Source: JAIQGF01 sp051006995
GTDB lineage: Bacteria; Acidobacteriota; Terriglobia; Terriglobales; Acidobacteriaceae
Reading direction: 5' to 3'
Length of the DNA stretch: 64,000 nucleotides
NCBI GenBank assembly: GCA_051006995.1
Contig: JBPCSQ010000028.1
Span: 62,001-126,000 of the forward strand
Notes under the pieces: generated by a model
Seen by the model: the letters and a program-made list of their open reading frames with translations, nothing else
Databases searched by the model: none
What the model was told of the DNA's origin: nothing
Made by a program: the position numbers and the translations under genes
Shown here: positions 17,101-26,749 of the stretch, piece after piece
Layout: each line of letters begins with the position of its first letter
Position numbering within the stretch: position 1 is the stretch's first letter

Positions 17101-18315
17101 TTAACTATTTGCTGCGGCGAGGCGATGGGCGCGGAGGCGAACTATGGCGTCGAGGATCCGCTGCGCAACTTCGCGCTTGGGAGCCTCGGGAACATCCAAA
17201 ACCTCATCGGCGGTAATAACGGTGACGGCGTTGCGGTCCGAATCCATGCCGATGCCCGGGCGGGAGACGTCGTTGGCAACGATGGCGTCGAGTTTCTTGG
17301 CCAACAACTTCTTGCGCGCGTTTTCCAGCACGTTTTCGGTTTCGGCGGCGAAACCGATGACGATTTGATCCTGCTTGCGCCTGCCGAGTTCTGCCGCGAT
17401 GTCGGGTGTGGGCTCCATTTCGAGCTGAAAGGCGACGTGCCGCTTGGTCTTTTGTGCCGCCGGATGTTTGGGGCGGTAATCGGCGACGGCGGCGGCTTTG
17501 ATAATGATGGTCGCTTCGCCCGCACGTGACATGACCTCGCGGTGCATATCGGTAGCGGACTCCACCGGCACAAATTCCGCGTTCGCGGGCGGCTTCAGTG
17601 CTGTCGGGCCGCTCACCAGAATGACGCGCGCGCCGCGGCGCCCGGCGGCTTCGGCCAGGGCGTACCCCATCTTGCCACTAGAACGATTGCTGATGTAGCG
17701 CACCGGATCAATCGGTTCGCGGGTCGGCCCTGCCGTGATGAGCACCGTCTCGCCTGCAAAATCCTGCGACACGCCGAGCACTTCCAGCACGGCGGCGACG
17801 ATGCTTTCGTTCTCTGCCAGTCTTCCTGGCCCAACCATGCCGCAGGCGAGATATCCACTGCCCGGTTCGACAACCCGCACGCCGCGGCTGCGCAGCGTCG
17901 CGAGGTTCGCCTGCGTCGCCGGGTTGTTCCACATGTTGACGTTCATCGCGGGCGCAACGATCACCGGTGCGGTAGTCGCAAGGTAGAGCGTGGAAAGGAA
18001 ATCGTCGGCTACGCCATTCGCGAACTTGGCCAGAATGTCGGCGGTAGCGGGCGAAACGAGCAGCGCGTCAATCCGTTCGGCGACTGCGATGTGCTCGATG
18101 GCGGACTCGACGTTGGGCTCGCCGGTCTCGCGGGCGAACATGTCGGTAATGACTTTTTGTCCGGAAAGAGCGGCAAAGGTGAGAGGACGTACAAATTCCT
18201 GAGCGGCGCGGGTCATGACGACCTGCACCTGGAGGCCGCGGTCTTGCAGGAGACGGAGGATTTCCGCGGCCTTGTAAGCCGCAATACCACCGCTGACACC
18301 CAGCGCGATGTTCAT
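17101..18315 (-). CDS. coaBC: Bifunctional phosphopantothenoylcysteine decarboxylase/synthetase
   Basis: Coenzyme A biosynthesis enzyme of 404 residues. The N-terminal CoaC half starts with NIALGVSGGIAAYKAAEILR (FMN binding), has the substrate-binding APAMNVNMWNNPATQANLA and the catalytic Cys in YLACGMVGPGR. The C-terminal CoaB half carries TAGPTREPIDPVRYISNRSS and GKMGYALAEAA, with ANDVSRPGIGMDSDRN near the end. Together they convert 4'-phosphopantothenate, cysteine and CTP to 4'-phosphopantetheine. Its place after rpoZ is a widely conserved arrangement. Confidence 0.95.
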   Translation of the reverse strand: MNIALGVSGGIAAYKAAEILRLLQDRGLQVQVVMTRAAQEFVRPLTFAALSGQKVITDMFARETGEPNVESAIEHIAVAERIDALLVSPATADILAKFANGVADDFLSTLYLATTAPVIVAPAMNVNMWNNPATQANLATLRSRGVRVVEPGSGYLACGMVGPGRLAENESIVAAVLEVLGVSQDFAGETVLITAGPTREPIDPVRYISNRSSGKMGYALAEAAGRRGARVILVSGPTALKPPANAEFVPVESATDMHREVMSRAGEATIIIKAAAVADYRPKHPAAQKTKRHVAFQLEMEPTPDIAAELGRRKQDQIVIGFAAETENVLENARKKLLAKKLDAIVANDVSRPGIGMDSDRNAVTVITADEVLDVPEAPKREVAQRILDAIVRLRAHRLAAANS

Positions 18316-18419
18316 GAAGCCGTCAGCTTTCAGCCATCAGCTCTCAGCACGGGCCGAGTAGCGGTGGCAACTGATCTGCTTATTCGATGCGCCTGCACGG
18401 GTCGAAGGTCCGTGCCACA

Positions 18420-18653
18420 CTATTTGGCTACGGCTTTATCGAAAAACTCTTCGGCAACGGCGACCGGGGACTTCGGCGTTTCGGGAATGAACCACTTGAC
18501 CTTGCCGGCGCCGATTTCTTCGCGCGCGATCTTGCAAGGTTTCCGCGAGTTAGTGTTGACCACCGGCCGCGCGCCGGATTGAATCTGGCGGGCGCGGCGT
18601 GCCGCCACCAGGATGTACCGATAGTTGCTGTCGAAACCCGCGATCAAGTTCAT
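18420..18653 (-). CDS. rpoZ: RNA polymerase omega subunit
   Basis: Small RNA polymerase subunit of about 77 residues. The core GFDSNYRYILVAARRARQIQ matches the conserved N-terminal helix of omega, followed by NTNSRKPCKIAREEIGAGKV. ATG 18653 has GAGG eight bases upstream. A GTG at 18662 would add three residues and also has GGAG upstream. It lies 26 bp after gmk, as in many bacteria, and stabilises beta'. Confidence 0.88.
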   Translation of the reverse strand: MNLIAGFDSNYRYILVAARRARQIQSGARPVVNTNSRKPCKIAREEIGAGKVKWFIPETPKSPVAVAEEFFDKAVAK

Positions 18654-18679
18654 GTCCTGCACCTCATCTCCATGCCCGG

Positions 18680-19363
18680 CTAATCGAACGAACGCAGGAT
18701 CTGCTCCGCACGGTCCTCAATCTTGGAAAGAGAACAGCTTTCGGCCAGAGCAAACACCTCGGCGTCGTCCGCGGAAGGCTTCGTTCCCGAACGCCGGAGG
18801 CGCTCGGCCGCCACGATGGCCTTCAGCAGGGCAGTGGAATGTTCCAGGCGGTCGTTCACCAGAATATAGTCGTAATTCCTGTAATTCTCAATTTCTTTCC
18901 GCGCCCCCTCCAGGCGGCAGCGGATAACCTCTTGAGAATCCATGTGTTCCGCCAGGCTGCGGTTGCGCAGCCGGACCTCCAGCACCTCCCGCGAAGGGGG
19001 GAGGATGAAGATGCTGACCGCATCGGGCATCTTGGCCTCGACCTGGGCGGCGCCCTGCACGTCAATGTCCAGCACCAGGTCGCGGCCGGTGTTGCGCGCG
19101 TCCTCCAGAAACCTCCGCGCGGTGCCGTAGTAGTGCCCGAAGACGCAGGCGTACTCCAGGAATTCGTCGCGGCGAATCATTCCTTCAAACTGGTCCTTGG
19201 AGACGAAGAAGTACTCGCGGCCGCTCTGCTCGCTGCCGCGTGGCGGGCGCGTGGTGTAGGAAATGGAGAATTGCAGGCCGGGCACGATGCGCAGCAATTC
19301 GTTGGTGAGGGTGGTTTTGCCCGAGCCTGAGGGCGCGGAGATGATGAACAGGATGCCGCTCAT
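18680..19363 (-). CDS. gmk: Guanylate kinase
   Basis: GMP kinase of 227 residues (GMP + ATP to GDP). The P-loop lies in LFIISAPSGSGKTTLTNELL at the N-terminus. The GMP-binding segment is SISYTTRPPRGSEQSGREYF, and DLVLDIDVQGAAQVEAKMPD is the conserved central strand. The start codon ATG 19363 overlaps the yicC stop in an ATGA, which supports this start over an upstream GTG at 19390. The tail after about 190 (RRSGTKPSADDAEVFALAES) is longer than in E. coli. Confidence 0.94.
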   Translation of the reverse strand: MSGILFIISAPSGSGKTTLTNELLRIVPGLQFSISYTTRPPRGSEQSGREYFFVSKDQFEGMIRRDEFLEYACVFGHYYGTARRFLEDARNTGRDLVLDIDVQGAAQVEAKMPDAVSIFILPPSREVLEVRLRNRSLAEHMDSQEVIRCRLEGARKEIENYRNYDYILVNDRLEHSTALLKAIVAAERLRRSGTKPSADDAEVFALAESCSLSKIEDRAEQILRSFD

Positions 19364-20247
19364 TCGACGTTCTGTACTTGCTCGCGGCATTTTTCGATTT
19401 CGGCCTTCATGGCGAGCCCGACTTCGGTGATGCGCAGGGCCTCGCCGGCCACGCCGGAGGTCTTTGACAGCAAGGTATTGGCCTCGCGCCCCATCTCCTG
19501 CAGCAGGAAATCAAGTTTCTTGCCGACCTCGCCTTTAGTCTCAAGCAGCCCCAGGAAATGCTGGACGTGGGTTTCCATGCGGACGAGCTCTTCGCGGATA
19601 TCGCTGCGCTCGGCCAGCAGCGCGGCTTCCTGGAGGATTCGGTCGCGGTCGGCGTGGGCGCCGATCAGTTCCTGCATGCGCGATTGCACCTTGTCCAGGT
19701 AGGCGCGGGAAACCGCAGCGCGGTGCTTGCCGATTTCCGTGGTGGCCTGGGACAAGCGCTGCATGCGCTCGCGGAGTTCGCTGTCGATGCCCTTGCCTTC
19801 GTCGGCGCGCATGGTATCGAGGCGCTGGACGGCATCGTCCAGCTTGGCGAGCACCGCTTTTTCCAGATTTTCGCCGGTTTCTCCAGCGCCGCCTTCCAGC
19901 GCTCCCGGCATCTTGAAGATGGCATTCAGATCGGGCTCGGCGGTGACGCCGAATTCCTTGGCGGCGCCACGAAAGGCGGCGATATATCCGCCAACCAGCT
20001 CGCGATTCACGGCGAGCCCCTGGGAATCGAGCCGGTCAATGCTGAGGGTCAGCTCGACATGCCCGCGGGCGAGCTTGCCTTTGAGGGCGCGGCGGAGTTG
20101 CATTTCCAGCCCATCCATCTCCGCCGGCATGCGTAAGTGCAGGTCGAGAAAGCGGTGATTCACGGACTTGAGCGACAGAGTAAAGCCGAGGCGGTCGTGC
20201 ACCTGGCCTTTCACCTGCGCGAACCCGGTCATGGAACGAATAGCCAT
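19360..20247 (-). CDS. yicC: YicC-family endoribonuclease
   Basis: YicC/YloC family protein of 295 residues, a family shown to act as an endoribonuclease that affects small-RNA decay. The N-terminus MAIRSMTGFAQVKGQVHDRL and the C-terminal segment KLDFLLQEMGREANTLLSKT are the conserved signatures. ATG 20247 begins the signature; a longer frame upstream is AT-rich and not conserved. It is translationally coupled to gmk by a 4-bp overlap and opens the housekeeping run. Confidence 0.92.
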   Translation of the reverse strand: MAIRSMTGFAQVKGQVHDRLGFTLSLKSVNHRFLDLHLRMPAEMDGLEMQLRRALKGKLARGHVELTLSIDRLDSQGLAVNRELVGGYIAAFRGAAKEFGVTAEPDLNAIFKMPGALEGGAGETGENLEKAVLAKLDDAVQRLDTMRADEGKGIDSELRERMQRLSQATTEIGKHRAAVSRAYLDKVQSRMQELIGAHADRDRILQEAALLAERSDIREELVRMETHVQHFLGLLETKGEVGKKLDFLLQEMGREANTLLSKTSGVAGEALRITEVGLAMKAEIEKCREQVQNVE

Positions 20248-20364
20248 ACTTGAATAGATAATTTGATAAATCGAGTAGTTTCGTGGCCTCACGGCAGACG
20301 ATGATTCGTCTCCCGCCGCAACACTCGCCTACCTACAAAATTACAAAATTACTAATTCACGAAG

Positions 20365-22239
20365 TTATTTCGATTCGCCGGCTTCCACGACCTTGGGCAC
20401 CTCGGCGTCGACGAACTGCAAATCATACAACCTGCGGTAGGTTCCCAGGCGGGCCATGAGGTCCTCATGGCTGCCGATGTCATTAATCGTTCCATTTTCG
20501 AGCACCACGATGCGGTCGGCCCTGCGCACGGTCGAGAGCCGGTGCGCGATCACGATGGTGGTGCGCCCGGCCATCAGGTTCTGCAGCGCGGAGGCCACCA
20601 GGGCTTCGCTTTCCGTATCGAGCGCGGAGGTAGCCTCGTCGAGAATCAGGATGGGCGCGTTCTTCAGCAGGGCGCGAGCGATGGCGATGCGCTGGCGCTC
20701 GCCCCCGGAGAGCCGCAGGCCGCGTTCCCCGATCACGGTGTCGTAGCCCTCGGGCATGGCCCGGATGAAGCCGTCCGCCAGAGCGGCTTCGGCAGCTTTT
20801 TTCACCGCGGCGAGCGGGACGTTGGGCTGGCCGTAGGCGATGTTGTTGCGCACCGTGTCGTTAAACAGCACGGTGTCTTGGGTCACGATGCCGATTTGCG
20901 CGCGCAGCGAGACGATGCTGAGATCACGCACGTCGTGGCCGTCAATCGTGAGCCGGCCGCCGCTGACATCGAAAAATCGTGGCACCAGATGCACCAGCGT
21001 GGTCTTGCCGGCCCCACTTGAGCCGACGATGGCCACCACCTCGCCGGCACGGACCTGGAGATTGATGTCCTGCAGAATCTGGCGAGCGCCCTCGCCGTTC
21101 TCGTAGGCGAAGCTGACATGCTCGAAGCGGACCGCGTCGTGGAAGGCGGGAAGGGTCACGGCCTTGGGTTTTTCGCGAACGTCATCCTCGGCTTCCATGA
21201 AGGCAAAGATCGCCGACGATGCGCCCACCGCCTGCTGGAAATTGTTGTAGAACAGCGCAAACTTGCGCACCGGATCGTAGAGCTTGAAGACGGCGACGAT
21301 GAAGGCGAGGAATGTGCCGGCAGTGAAGACGCCGTGATTGATGTAATCACGGCCCTTCAGCAACAGCAGCGCGATGGCGATGGCGCCGATGGTGTCCATG
21401 AGCGGCGAGCTGATCGCAGCCGCGCGTACGGAGCGCAGGTTAGCACGGAACAGGCGCAGCGCGGCGCCGCGGAAGCGCAGCGCCTCCCACAGCTCCATGC
21501 CGAAGGCCTTCACGATGCGGTTGCCGGTGATGGTTTCGTGCAGGATGTTGTGAATATCGGCGAGCTTGTCCTGGCCGCGACGCGTGGTGTGGCGCACGCG
21601 CCGGCCGATGCGGCCGGCGGAAATGACGATTACCGGAACAAAGATCAGCAGGACCCAGGCCAGCCTCCCGCCAAGCAGCACCACCACTCCAATGGTGAAC
21701 AGCAGGGTGAAGAATTGCTGGAGGGCTTCGGCCAGCACGGCCGACATCGCCACCTGCACGCGCTCCACATCGTTGATCAACGTGGAGAGCAGCGTGCCTG
21801 TCGAGTGGCGGTGGAAAAATGCCACCGAGCGCCGCAGGATGGCATTGTAGAGGTCATCCCGCAGGTCGGTGATCATGCCGAATCCGGCGAAGTTCACCAG
21901 GTACGTGCCCGCATAGTCGAACAGCCCCTTCAGGATGGTTGACGCCACGAGCGCGAAGGCAACGATGGTCCAGGCATTGTGGAAGTGCTGCGGAACCAGC
22001 TTTTGCAGGTACATGGTGTGGCTGGTGCCGGGAAACGTGAACAGGGCGATGTTGTCGGATTGCGAAGCCGGATGAAGTACGCGGTCGAAAATCGGGCCGA
22101 CCAGCAGAACACGGAAAGCGTCGAGCAGGCCGACCATTGCCAGCAGCACCACGGACGCCAGTACCTGCAGAGCAAAAGGACGCACGTAGCGCACCAGGCG
22201 CCAGGCATTCACAGGCGCCGGGGCGGAATTGGCGGCCAT
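20365..22239 (-). CDS. MsbA-type ABC exporter (fused membrane and ATPase domains)
   Basis: Inner-membrane half-transporter of 624 residues, probably working as a homodimer in lipid A-core flipping. Six membrane segments occupy about 1-325. The ATPase domain has Walker A VGSSGAGKTTLVHL, the Q-loop GIVTQDTVLFNDT, signature LRLSGGERQRIAIARALL, Walker B ILILDEATSALD and switch His in VIAHRLSTVR. ATG 22239 is preferred over TTG 22266. Proximity to the lpt genes supports a lipid A role, but multidrug export cannot be excluded. Confidence 0.85.
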   Translation of the reverse strand: MAANSAPAPVNAWRLVRYVRPFALQVLASVVLLAMVGLLDAFRVLLVGPIFDRVLHPASQSDNIALFTFPGTSHTMYLQKLVPQHFHNAWTIVAFALVASTILKGLFDYAGTYLVNFAGFGMITDLRDDLYNAILRRSVAFFHRHSTGTLLSTLINDVERVQVAMSAVLAEALQQFFTLLFTIGVVVLLGGRLAWVLLIFVPVIVISAGRIGRRVRHTTRRGQDKLADIHNILHETITGNRIVKAFGMELWEALRFRGAALRLFRANLRSVRAAAISSPLMDTIGAIAIALLLLKGRDYINHGVFTAGTFLAFIVAVFKLYDPVRKFALFYNNFQQAVGASSAIFAFMEAEDDVREKPKAVTLPAFHDAVRFEHVSFAYENGEGARQILQDINLQVRAGEVVAIVGSSGAGKTTLVHLVPRFFDVSGGRLTIDGHDVRDLSIVSLRAQIGIVTQDTVLFNDTVRNNIAYGQPNVPLAAVKKAAEAALADGFIRAMPEGYDTVIGERGLRLSGGERQRIAIARALLKNAPILILDEATSALDTESEALVASALQNLMAGRTTIVIAHRLSTVRRADRIVVLENGTINDIGSHEDLMARLGTYRRLYDLQFVDAEVPKVVEAGESK

Positions 22240-22385
22240 GGCCGAGGTTTCGTTTGAGGAGGACAACTCGCCTATTCTAAAGGAAATTGCAGTGTTGCCG
22301 GGTCGCGGAATTACGGAATCTCGCGGCTTTACGTAGCTTTACGTTCCAAGCAATTCTGCAATTCAGCACTTCGGCAGTTCGGCAA

Positions 22386-23306
22386 TTAGCGCGGGCTGTC
22401 GCGGTGGATTGCCTTCACCTGGTAGCCGGCCTTGCGCAGGCGCTTGGCCACATCCTCGGTGATCATCACCGAGCGGTGTTGGCCTCCGGTGCAGCCGAAA
22501 CCGATGGTCAGGTAGCTCTTCCCTTCCTTGACGTAGTGCGGCAGCAAATAGACCAGCAGATCGGAAATGCGGTTGATGAACTCCGTCGTCTGCGGGAAGG
22601 AACGGATGTACTTGGCGACCTTGGGATGGCGACCGGTATAGGGACGGAATTCGGGCACGAAGTGCGGGTTCGGCAGAAAGCGCACATCGAAAACGAGGTC
22701 CGCCTCATCGGGCACGCCGTGACGGTAGCCGAAGCTGATGCAGGAAACCAGGATGCTCTTGTCGCTCTTCTCGCGCTGGAAACGTTGGAGGATGTGCTGG
22801 CGCAGCTCGTGAACGTTGAACTTGGAGGTATCAATGAGCAAGTCAGCAACCGCCGAAATCGGGCGCAGACGCCGGCGTTCGGCGGCGATGGACGACTTTA
22901 CCGGGGCCGAGGCTCCCAAGGGATGCGGGCGCCGGGTCTCGCTGAAGCGGCGCAGCAGGGCTTCATCGCTGGCCTCGAGAAAGAGCACGGTGACGCGCAG
23001 CACGCGCTTCATCTGCTTCAACATGCCGGGCAGGCGGTCGAGTTGGCCGCCCTCGCGCACGTCTACCACCAGCGCGGCCCGCTCGATGTCGGAAGAGCGC
23101 ACCAGTTCGGCGAAGCGCGCCAGCAACTCGACCGGCATATTGTCCACCGCGTAATAACCGAGATCCTCGAACACCTTAAGGACGGAAGCCTTGCCCGATC
23201 CGCTCATGCCGGTGATCAGAACCAGCTCCGGCTGGCGCTTGGGGACATCGACGTTCTTGCGCCGGGGCGACACTCGTTTTCCCGACTTGCGCGCTGCGGA
23301 ACGCAT
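22386..23306 (-). CDS. rapZ: RNase adapter protein RapZ
   Basis: P-loop protein of 306 residues (RapZ/YvcJ). In E. coli it binds the sRNA GlmZ and steers RNase E. Walker A is ITGMSGSGKASVLKVFEDLG; the second nucleotide motif is VDVREGGQLDRLPG. The C-terminal domain carries DVRFLPNPHFVPEFRPYTGR and FGCTGGQHRSVMI. The start ATG 23306 (MRSAARKSGKR) leaves a short basic leader. It follows hpf by about 80 bp in the rpoN cluster, an arrangement shared with proteobacteria. Confidence 0.93.
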   Translation of the reverse strand: MRSAARKSGKRVSPRRKNVDVPKRQPELVLITGMSGSGKASVLKVFEDLGYYAVDNMPVELLARFAELVRSSDIERAALVVDVREGGQLDRLPGMLKQMKRVLRVTVLFLEASDEALLRRFSETRRPHPLGASAPVKSSIAAERRRLRPISAVADLLIDTSKFNVHELRQHILQRFQREKSDKSILVSCISFGYRHGVPDEADLVFDVRFLPNPHFVPEFRPYTGRHPKVAKYIRSFPQTTEFINRISDLLVYLLPHYVKEGKSYLTIGFGCTGGQHRSVMITEDVAKRLRKAGYQVKAIHRDSPR

Positions 23307-23386
23307 TTGCTGAATCCTAGCAGATACGCAAAAGGGGCACATGGCTGTGCCCCTCATGAAGCTGAAACCCGAAACTGCAAACTGCT

Positions 23387-23989
23387 CTAAGGCGCTTCGA
23401 TCAACTCCATCTTGCCGTCCTTGGTGCGATGCAGCACCTTCACTCTCCCCTTCGTATCGCGGAAGACGAACACGTCACGGTCCTTGAACTGGGCCTCCTT
23501 GACCGCTTCCTCCACGGTCATGGGCCGAAGGGCGACCGAGTCGCGCGCAGGCACAATGTGCGGCTCGATGGCGCGTGCGGCGGCCGGATAGCTGTGCACC
23601 ACCACCGGCATGGCTGAGGACGCGCTCGCGCCCACCGCCATGCGCATCTCCTCCACCTCTTCTGTTTCCACGGTGGCGGGCGTCTTCTTGCGCGCCTTCT
23701 GCTTGATGGAGCGCCAGCGTGTGCGGTGCTTGATGGCCTGCCGCTCGATGCGTTCCAGCGCCTCGCCGACGGCGGCAATCATGTCGCCGGCCTCGGCCAG
23801 CCCGACAATCGGGTTGCTGCGCACCGTGATGGTGATCTCGGCCTTGTAGCGATGTTTTTCGCTCGCCAGGATCACCTTGGACTCGAAGTTGTCGCCCAGG
23901 ATTTTGACCAGCTTGGTAAGTCCGTGTTCGACCTGTTTGCGGATCAGGGGAGTGATTTCGTACTGCCTGCCGGTGTATTCCACGTTCAT
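23387..23989 (-). CDS. hpf: Ribosome hibernation-promoting factor, long form
   Basis: Long-form HPF/RaiA protein of 200 residues that dimerises 70S ribosomes in slow growth. The N-terminal domain starts MNVEYTGRQYEITPLIRKQV with the ribosome-binding segment AEITITVRSNPIVGLAEAGD. The C-terminal dimerisation domain is seen as LRPMTVEEAVKEAQFKDRDV, then VFRDTKGRVKVLHRTKDG. ATG 23989 was chosen because homology begins there. It lies between rpoN and rapZ on the same strand. Confidence 0.93.
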   Translation of the reverse strand: MNVEYTGRQYEITPLIRKQVEHGLTKLVKILGDNFESKVILASEKHRYKAEITITVRSNPIVGLAEAGDMIAAVGEALERIERQAIKHRTRWRSIKQKARKKTPATVETEEVEEMRMAVGASASSAMPVVVHSYPAAARAIEPHIVPARDSVALRPMTVEEAVKEAQFKDRDVFVFRDTKGRVKVLHRTKDGKMELIEAP

Positions 23990-24119
23990 TGAACGCCCCC
24001 TCGTATCCCCGGGCTGCCCGCCGTCCCTGTTCCGAACGTCCCGAGGCGGCCCTGGTGGGTTCACCTGCAACCGCCCCACTGCTGGGCGGCTTTTCCCGGC
24101 TTCTGCCGGGGAAACCTGG

Positions 24120-25919
24120 CTAATCCTTCACTCTGCGTTGGTGGGTGCTCGGGATGTGCATATCCTCCCGATATTTCGCGACCGTGCGGCGAGTGACCTG
24201 GATACCCTGCGACTGGAGGATGCGGGTGATCTGCTCGTCAGTCAACGGCCTGGTGGGGTCTTCTTCCTCAATCAGTTTTTTGACGCGGCGCTTCAGGATC
24301 AGCAATGAGGTGTTGCCGCCTTCCGGCCCGTTTACGCTCTCGCTGAAGAAGTATCGAAGCTCGAAAACGCCCTGCGGGGTGTGCGCGTACTTGTTGGCCA
24401 CGGCGCGGCTGACGGTGGAGGGATGCACGCCAATTTCCTCCGCCACTTCCTTGATCATCATCGGCTTCAGCTGGTCAATGCCGTGGTCCAGAAAATCCTT
24501 CTGCCGGCCGAGGATGGCGTAGCAGACCTTGAGAATGGTCTGCTTGCGCTGCTCGATATTCTTGATCAGCTGGATGGCCGACTTATAGCGCTCCTTGACG
24601 TAATTGCGAACGTCTTTTTCCGCGGCTTCACGGCTGAGCAGCTTCTTGTAGGTCGTGTTCAGCCGAAGCTGGGGCACGTCGTCGTCGTTCAGGATGGCGA
24701 GATACTCGTCTCCATGCTTGATGAAGGCGACGTCGGGCTCGATCAGGCGCGGCTCGATTTTGTTGTAGCGAAGCCCCGGTCGCGGGTCCAGCGTCTTGAC
24801 GAGGTCGAGCGCCACTTGCACCGCCTCGATGGGACGCCCGATGGCCTTGGAGATTTCCTTCAACTGCTTGTTCTGAACGGCGCGCAGGTGCTCATTGACG
24901 ATGACAATGGCATCGGCAAGCGCCTGGCCGTTGCCATTAGTTTTGCCGTTGCCATGAGCACTCTGCAGAAACTGAAGCTGGGCCAGCAGGCACTCGCGTA
25001 AATCGCGTGCCGCCACGCCCACTGGGTCCATCAGCCGCACCAGCGAAATTGCCTCATGTAATTCCTGCAAAGTGAACAGCGGCTTGGCGGGGGGCAGCGT
25101 GGTCACCAGCTGCGGGCCTTTGAGTTCTTCGATCGCAGGGTCCGGCGCCGGCGGGAGCTCTTCCACCACGGTGAGTCCAACCGGTTCGGCAACCGCGGTC
25201 GCAGCCGCGGCTTCGGATAGCGCCGAGGATTCGATATAAGCTGCCAAATCCGGCGTCTCCGCCAATAGCTCCGACGCCGCGACGACATCATCCTCGGCGA
25301 TTGCGGCCAGCACCGGGTCGGCCGCTTCGACAGGCTCAGGTTCGGGCACGGCAACCGCTCGCGGATGGGTGCCCGGAACCGGCGGCAGCGCCGCCGCCAT
25401 CAATTCTTCGTCGCTGGCAGTGAGATAGCCTTCCTCATTCAGGTTGCCGATAACCAGCTCCGCCGCCTCGTGCACGCCGGGGCTGACGCTCATGGAACCG
25501 AGCTGCCACATCAGGTGGTCGGTGAGCGTACTGGGCCTGGAAAGGAAATTCTCGAAAGAAGGTTTCTCGACCGACTCGCCCTCGGGGCTGCGGTAGCCGG
25601 GGTCGAGGTACTCCTGGAAAAAGGACCCGAAATCAATTTCGTCGAAGGGATCTTTCTTATCCTTATCCGGAATGGCGAGAGGATCGACCTCTGCGGCCGC
25701 CAGGCGTTCTCTTTCCTCTTCCTTGCCGGCCACCTCGTCGAGCAGGGGAACGGTCCCGTCCAGTTCCTCGAGGACAGGATTTTCCACCATCTCTGCGGCG
25801 ATCATGTCCTTGAGCTCAATCTTGTTGAGCGCCAGGACGCTGACCATCTGGACCAGGCCAGGGGTCAGGATCTGCTTCTGGCTGACCTTAAGGTTGAGTC
25901 TCGGTTGCAGCAGTACCAT
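24120..25919 (-). CDS. rpoN: RNA polymerase sigma-54 factor
   Basis: Sigma factor of 599 residues for -24/-12 promoters that need an enhancer-binding ATPase. Region I begins QPRLNLKVSQKQILTPGLVQ. The core-binding and HTH parts include HPSTVSRAVANKYAHTPQGV, and the C-terminal RpoN box reads VTRRTVAKYRED. The protein is about 100 residues longer than usual because of an Ala/Pro/Glu-rich stretch (about 170-290) between region I and the core-binding domain. Gene order lptB-rpoN-hpf is conserved in many Gram-negatives. Confidence 0.95.
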   Translation of the reverse strand: MVLLQPRLNLKVSQKQILTPGLVQMVSVLALNKIELKDMIAAEMVENPVLEELDGTVPLLDEVAGKEEERERLAAAEVDPLAIPDKDKKDPFDEIDFGSFFQEYLDPGYRSPEGESVEKPSFENFLSRPSTLTDHLMWQLGSMSVSPGVHEAAELVIGNLNEEGYLTASDEELMAAALPPVPGTHPRAVAVPEPEPVEAADPVLAAIAEDDVVAASELLAETPDLAAYIESSALSEAAAATAVAEPVGLTVVEELPPAPDPAIEELKGPQLVTTLPPAKPLFTLQELHEAISLVRLMDPVGVAARDLRECLLAQLQFLQSAHGNGKTNGNGQALADAIVIVNEHLRAVQNKQLKEISKAIGRPIEAVQVALDLVKTLDPRPGLRYNKIEPRLIEPDVAFIKHGDEYLAILNDDDVPQLRLNTTYKKLLSREAAEKDVRNYVKERYKSAIQLIKNIEQRKQTILKVCYAILGRQKDFLDHGIDQLKPMMIKEVAEEIGVHPSTVSRAVANKYAHTPQGVFELRYFFSESVNGPEGGNTSLLILKRRVKKLIEEEDPTRPLTDEQITRILQSQGIQVTRRTVAKYREDMHIPSTHQRRVKD

Positions 25920-26011
25920 GGATCCCTTACTTAACTCGTCAAAGTTTCTCGCCTGAGCTCCGCCGAGGCAAGTGTCTGGCGCACATTAGCGTGTGCCCCT
26001 GCGGAGAATGC

Positions 26012-26749
26012 CTAATTCCATCCGGCGAGCGAGAAACTCTCGCCTAGATAGACGCGCTTTACCTCCGGGTCGTTGCCGAGCTGCTCCGGAGTTCCGGCGC
26101 GGAAAATCCGCCCTTCGTTAATGATGTAGGCGCGATCGGTGACGGTCAGCGTCTCGCGCACATTATGATCGGTGATCAGCACCCCGATGCCGCTGGATTT
26201 CAGGTCGGAAATGATTTTCTGCAAATCCAAAACGGCAATGGGATCAATCCCGGAAAACGGTTCATCCAGCAGGATGAACCGCGGCTGGATGCAGAGAGCG
26301 CGCGCGATTTCGACCCGCCGGCGCTCGCCACCCGACAAGGCATACCCGCGGTTCTTGCGGATCAGCCCCAGCCCCAACTGCCCGATCAATTTCTCCATCC
26401 GTTCGCGGCGCTCGTGCCAGGACATCGGCTGCGCTTCCAGCACCGCCAGGATGTTCTCCTCCACCGTCAACTTGCGAAACACCGAAGGTTCCTGCGGCAG
26501 ATAACTGATGCCGAAGTTCCGGGCCCGCAGGTACATGGGAATTGCGGTGATATCGTCGGAATCGAACATGACTCTTCCCGAATCGGGAGGAGTAAGGCCG
26601 ACGATCATGTAGAAGGTGGTAGTCTTACCGGCCCCATTCGGTCCCAGCAGGCCGACGACTTCGCCCTGGTTCACGTGCAGGCTGACGGCATTGACTACCC
26701 GGCGCCCGCGATACGATTTGCCAACCTCGTCTGTCGCCAGGGTCTGCAT
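26012..26749 (-). CDS. lptB: LPS export ABC transporter ATPase LptB
   Basis: ATPase of 245 residues that powers LPS transport to the outer membrane with LptFG. Walker A is LLGPNGAGKTTTFYMIVGL, Q-loop LPQEPSVFRKLT, signature YALSGGERRRVEIARALCIQ, Walker B FILLDEPFSGIDP and switch His in LITDHNVRETL. The ATG at 26749 abuts the TAG of the upstream lptC/A gene with no spacing, so the two are co-translated. rpoN follows 92 bp later. Confidence 0.95.
   Translation of the reverse strand: MQTLATDEVGKSYRGRRVVNAVSLHVNQGEVVGLLGPNGAGKTTTFYMIVGLTPPDSGRVMFDSDDITAIPMYLRARNFGISYLPQEPSVFRKLTVEENILAVLEAQPMSWHERRERMEKLIGQLGLGLIRKNRGYALSGGERRRVEIARALCIQPRFILLDEPFSGIDPIAVLDLQKIISDLKSSGIGVLITDHNVRETLTVTDRAYIINEGRIFRAGTPEQLGNDPEVKRVYLGESFSLAGWN

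Noticed and set aside
24000..24119. Hairpins between rpoN and hpf (CCGCCC...GGGCGG near 24072)
   Set aside because: The T-run is on the plus strand, where no gene would be ended; on the coding strand no terminator signal follows, so I did not call a terminator inside the cluster.
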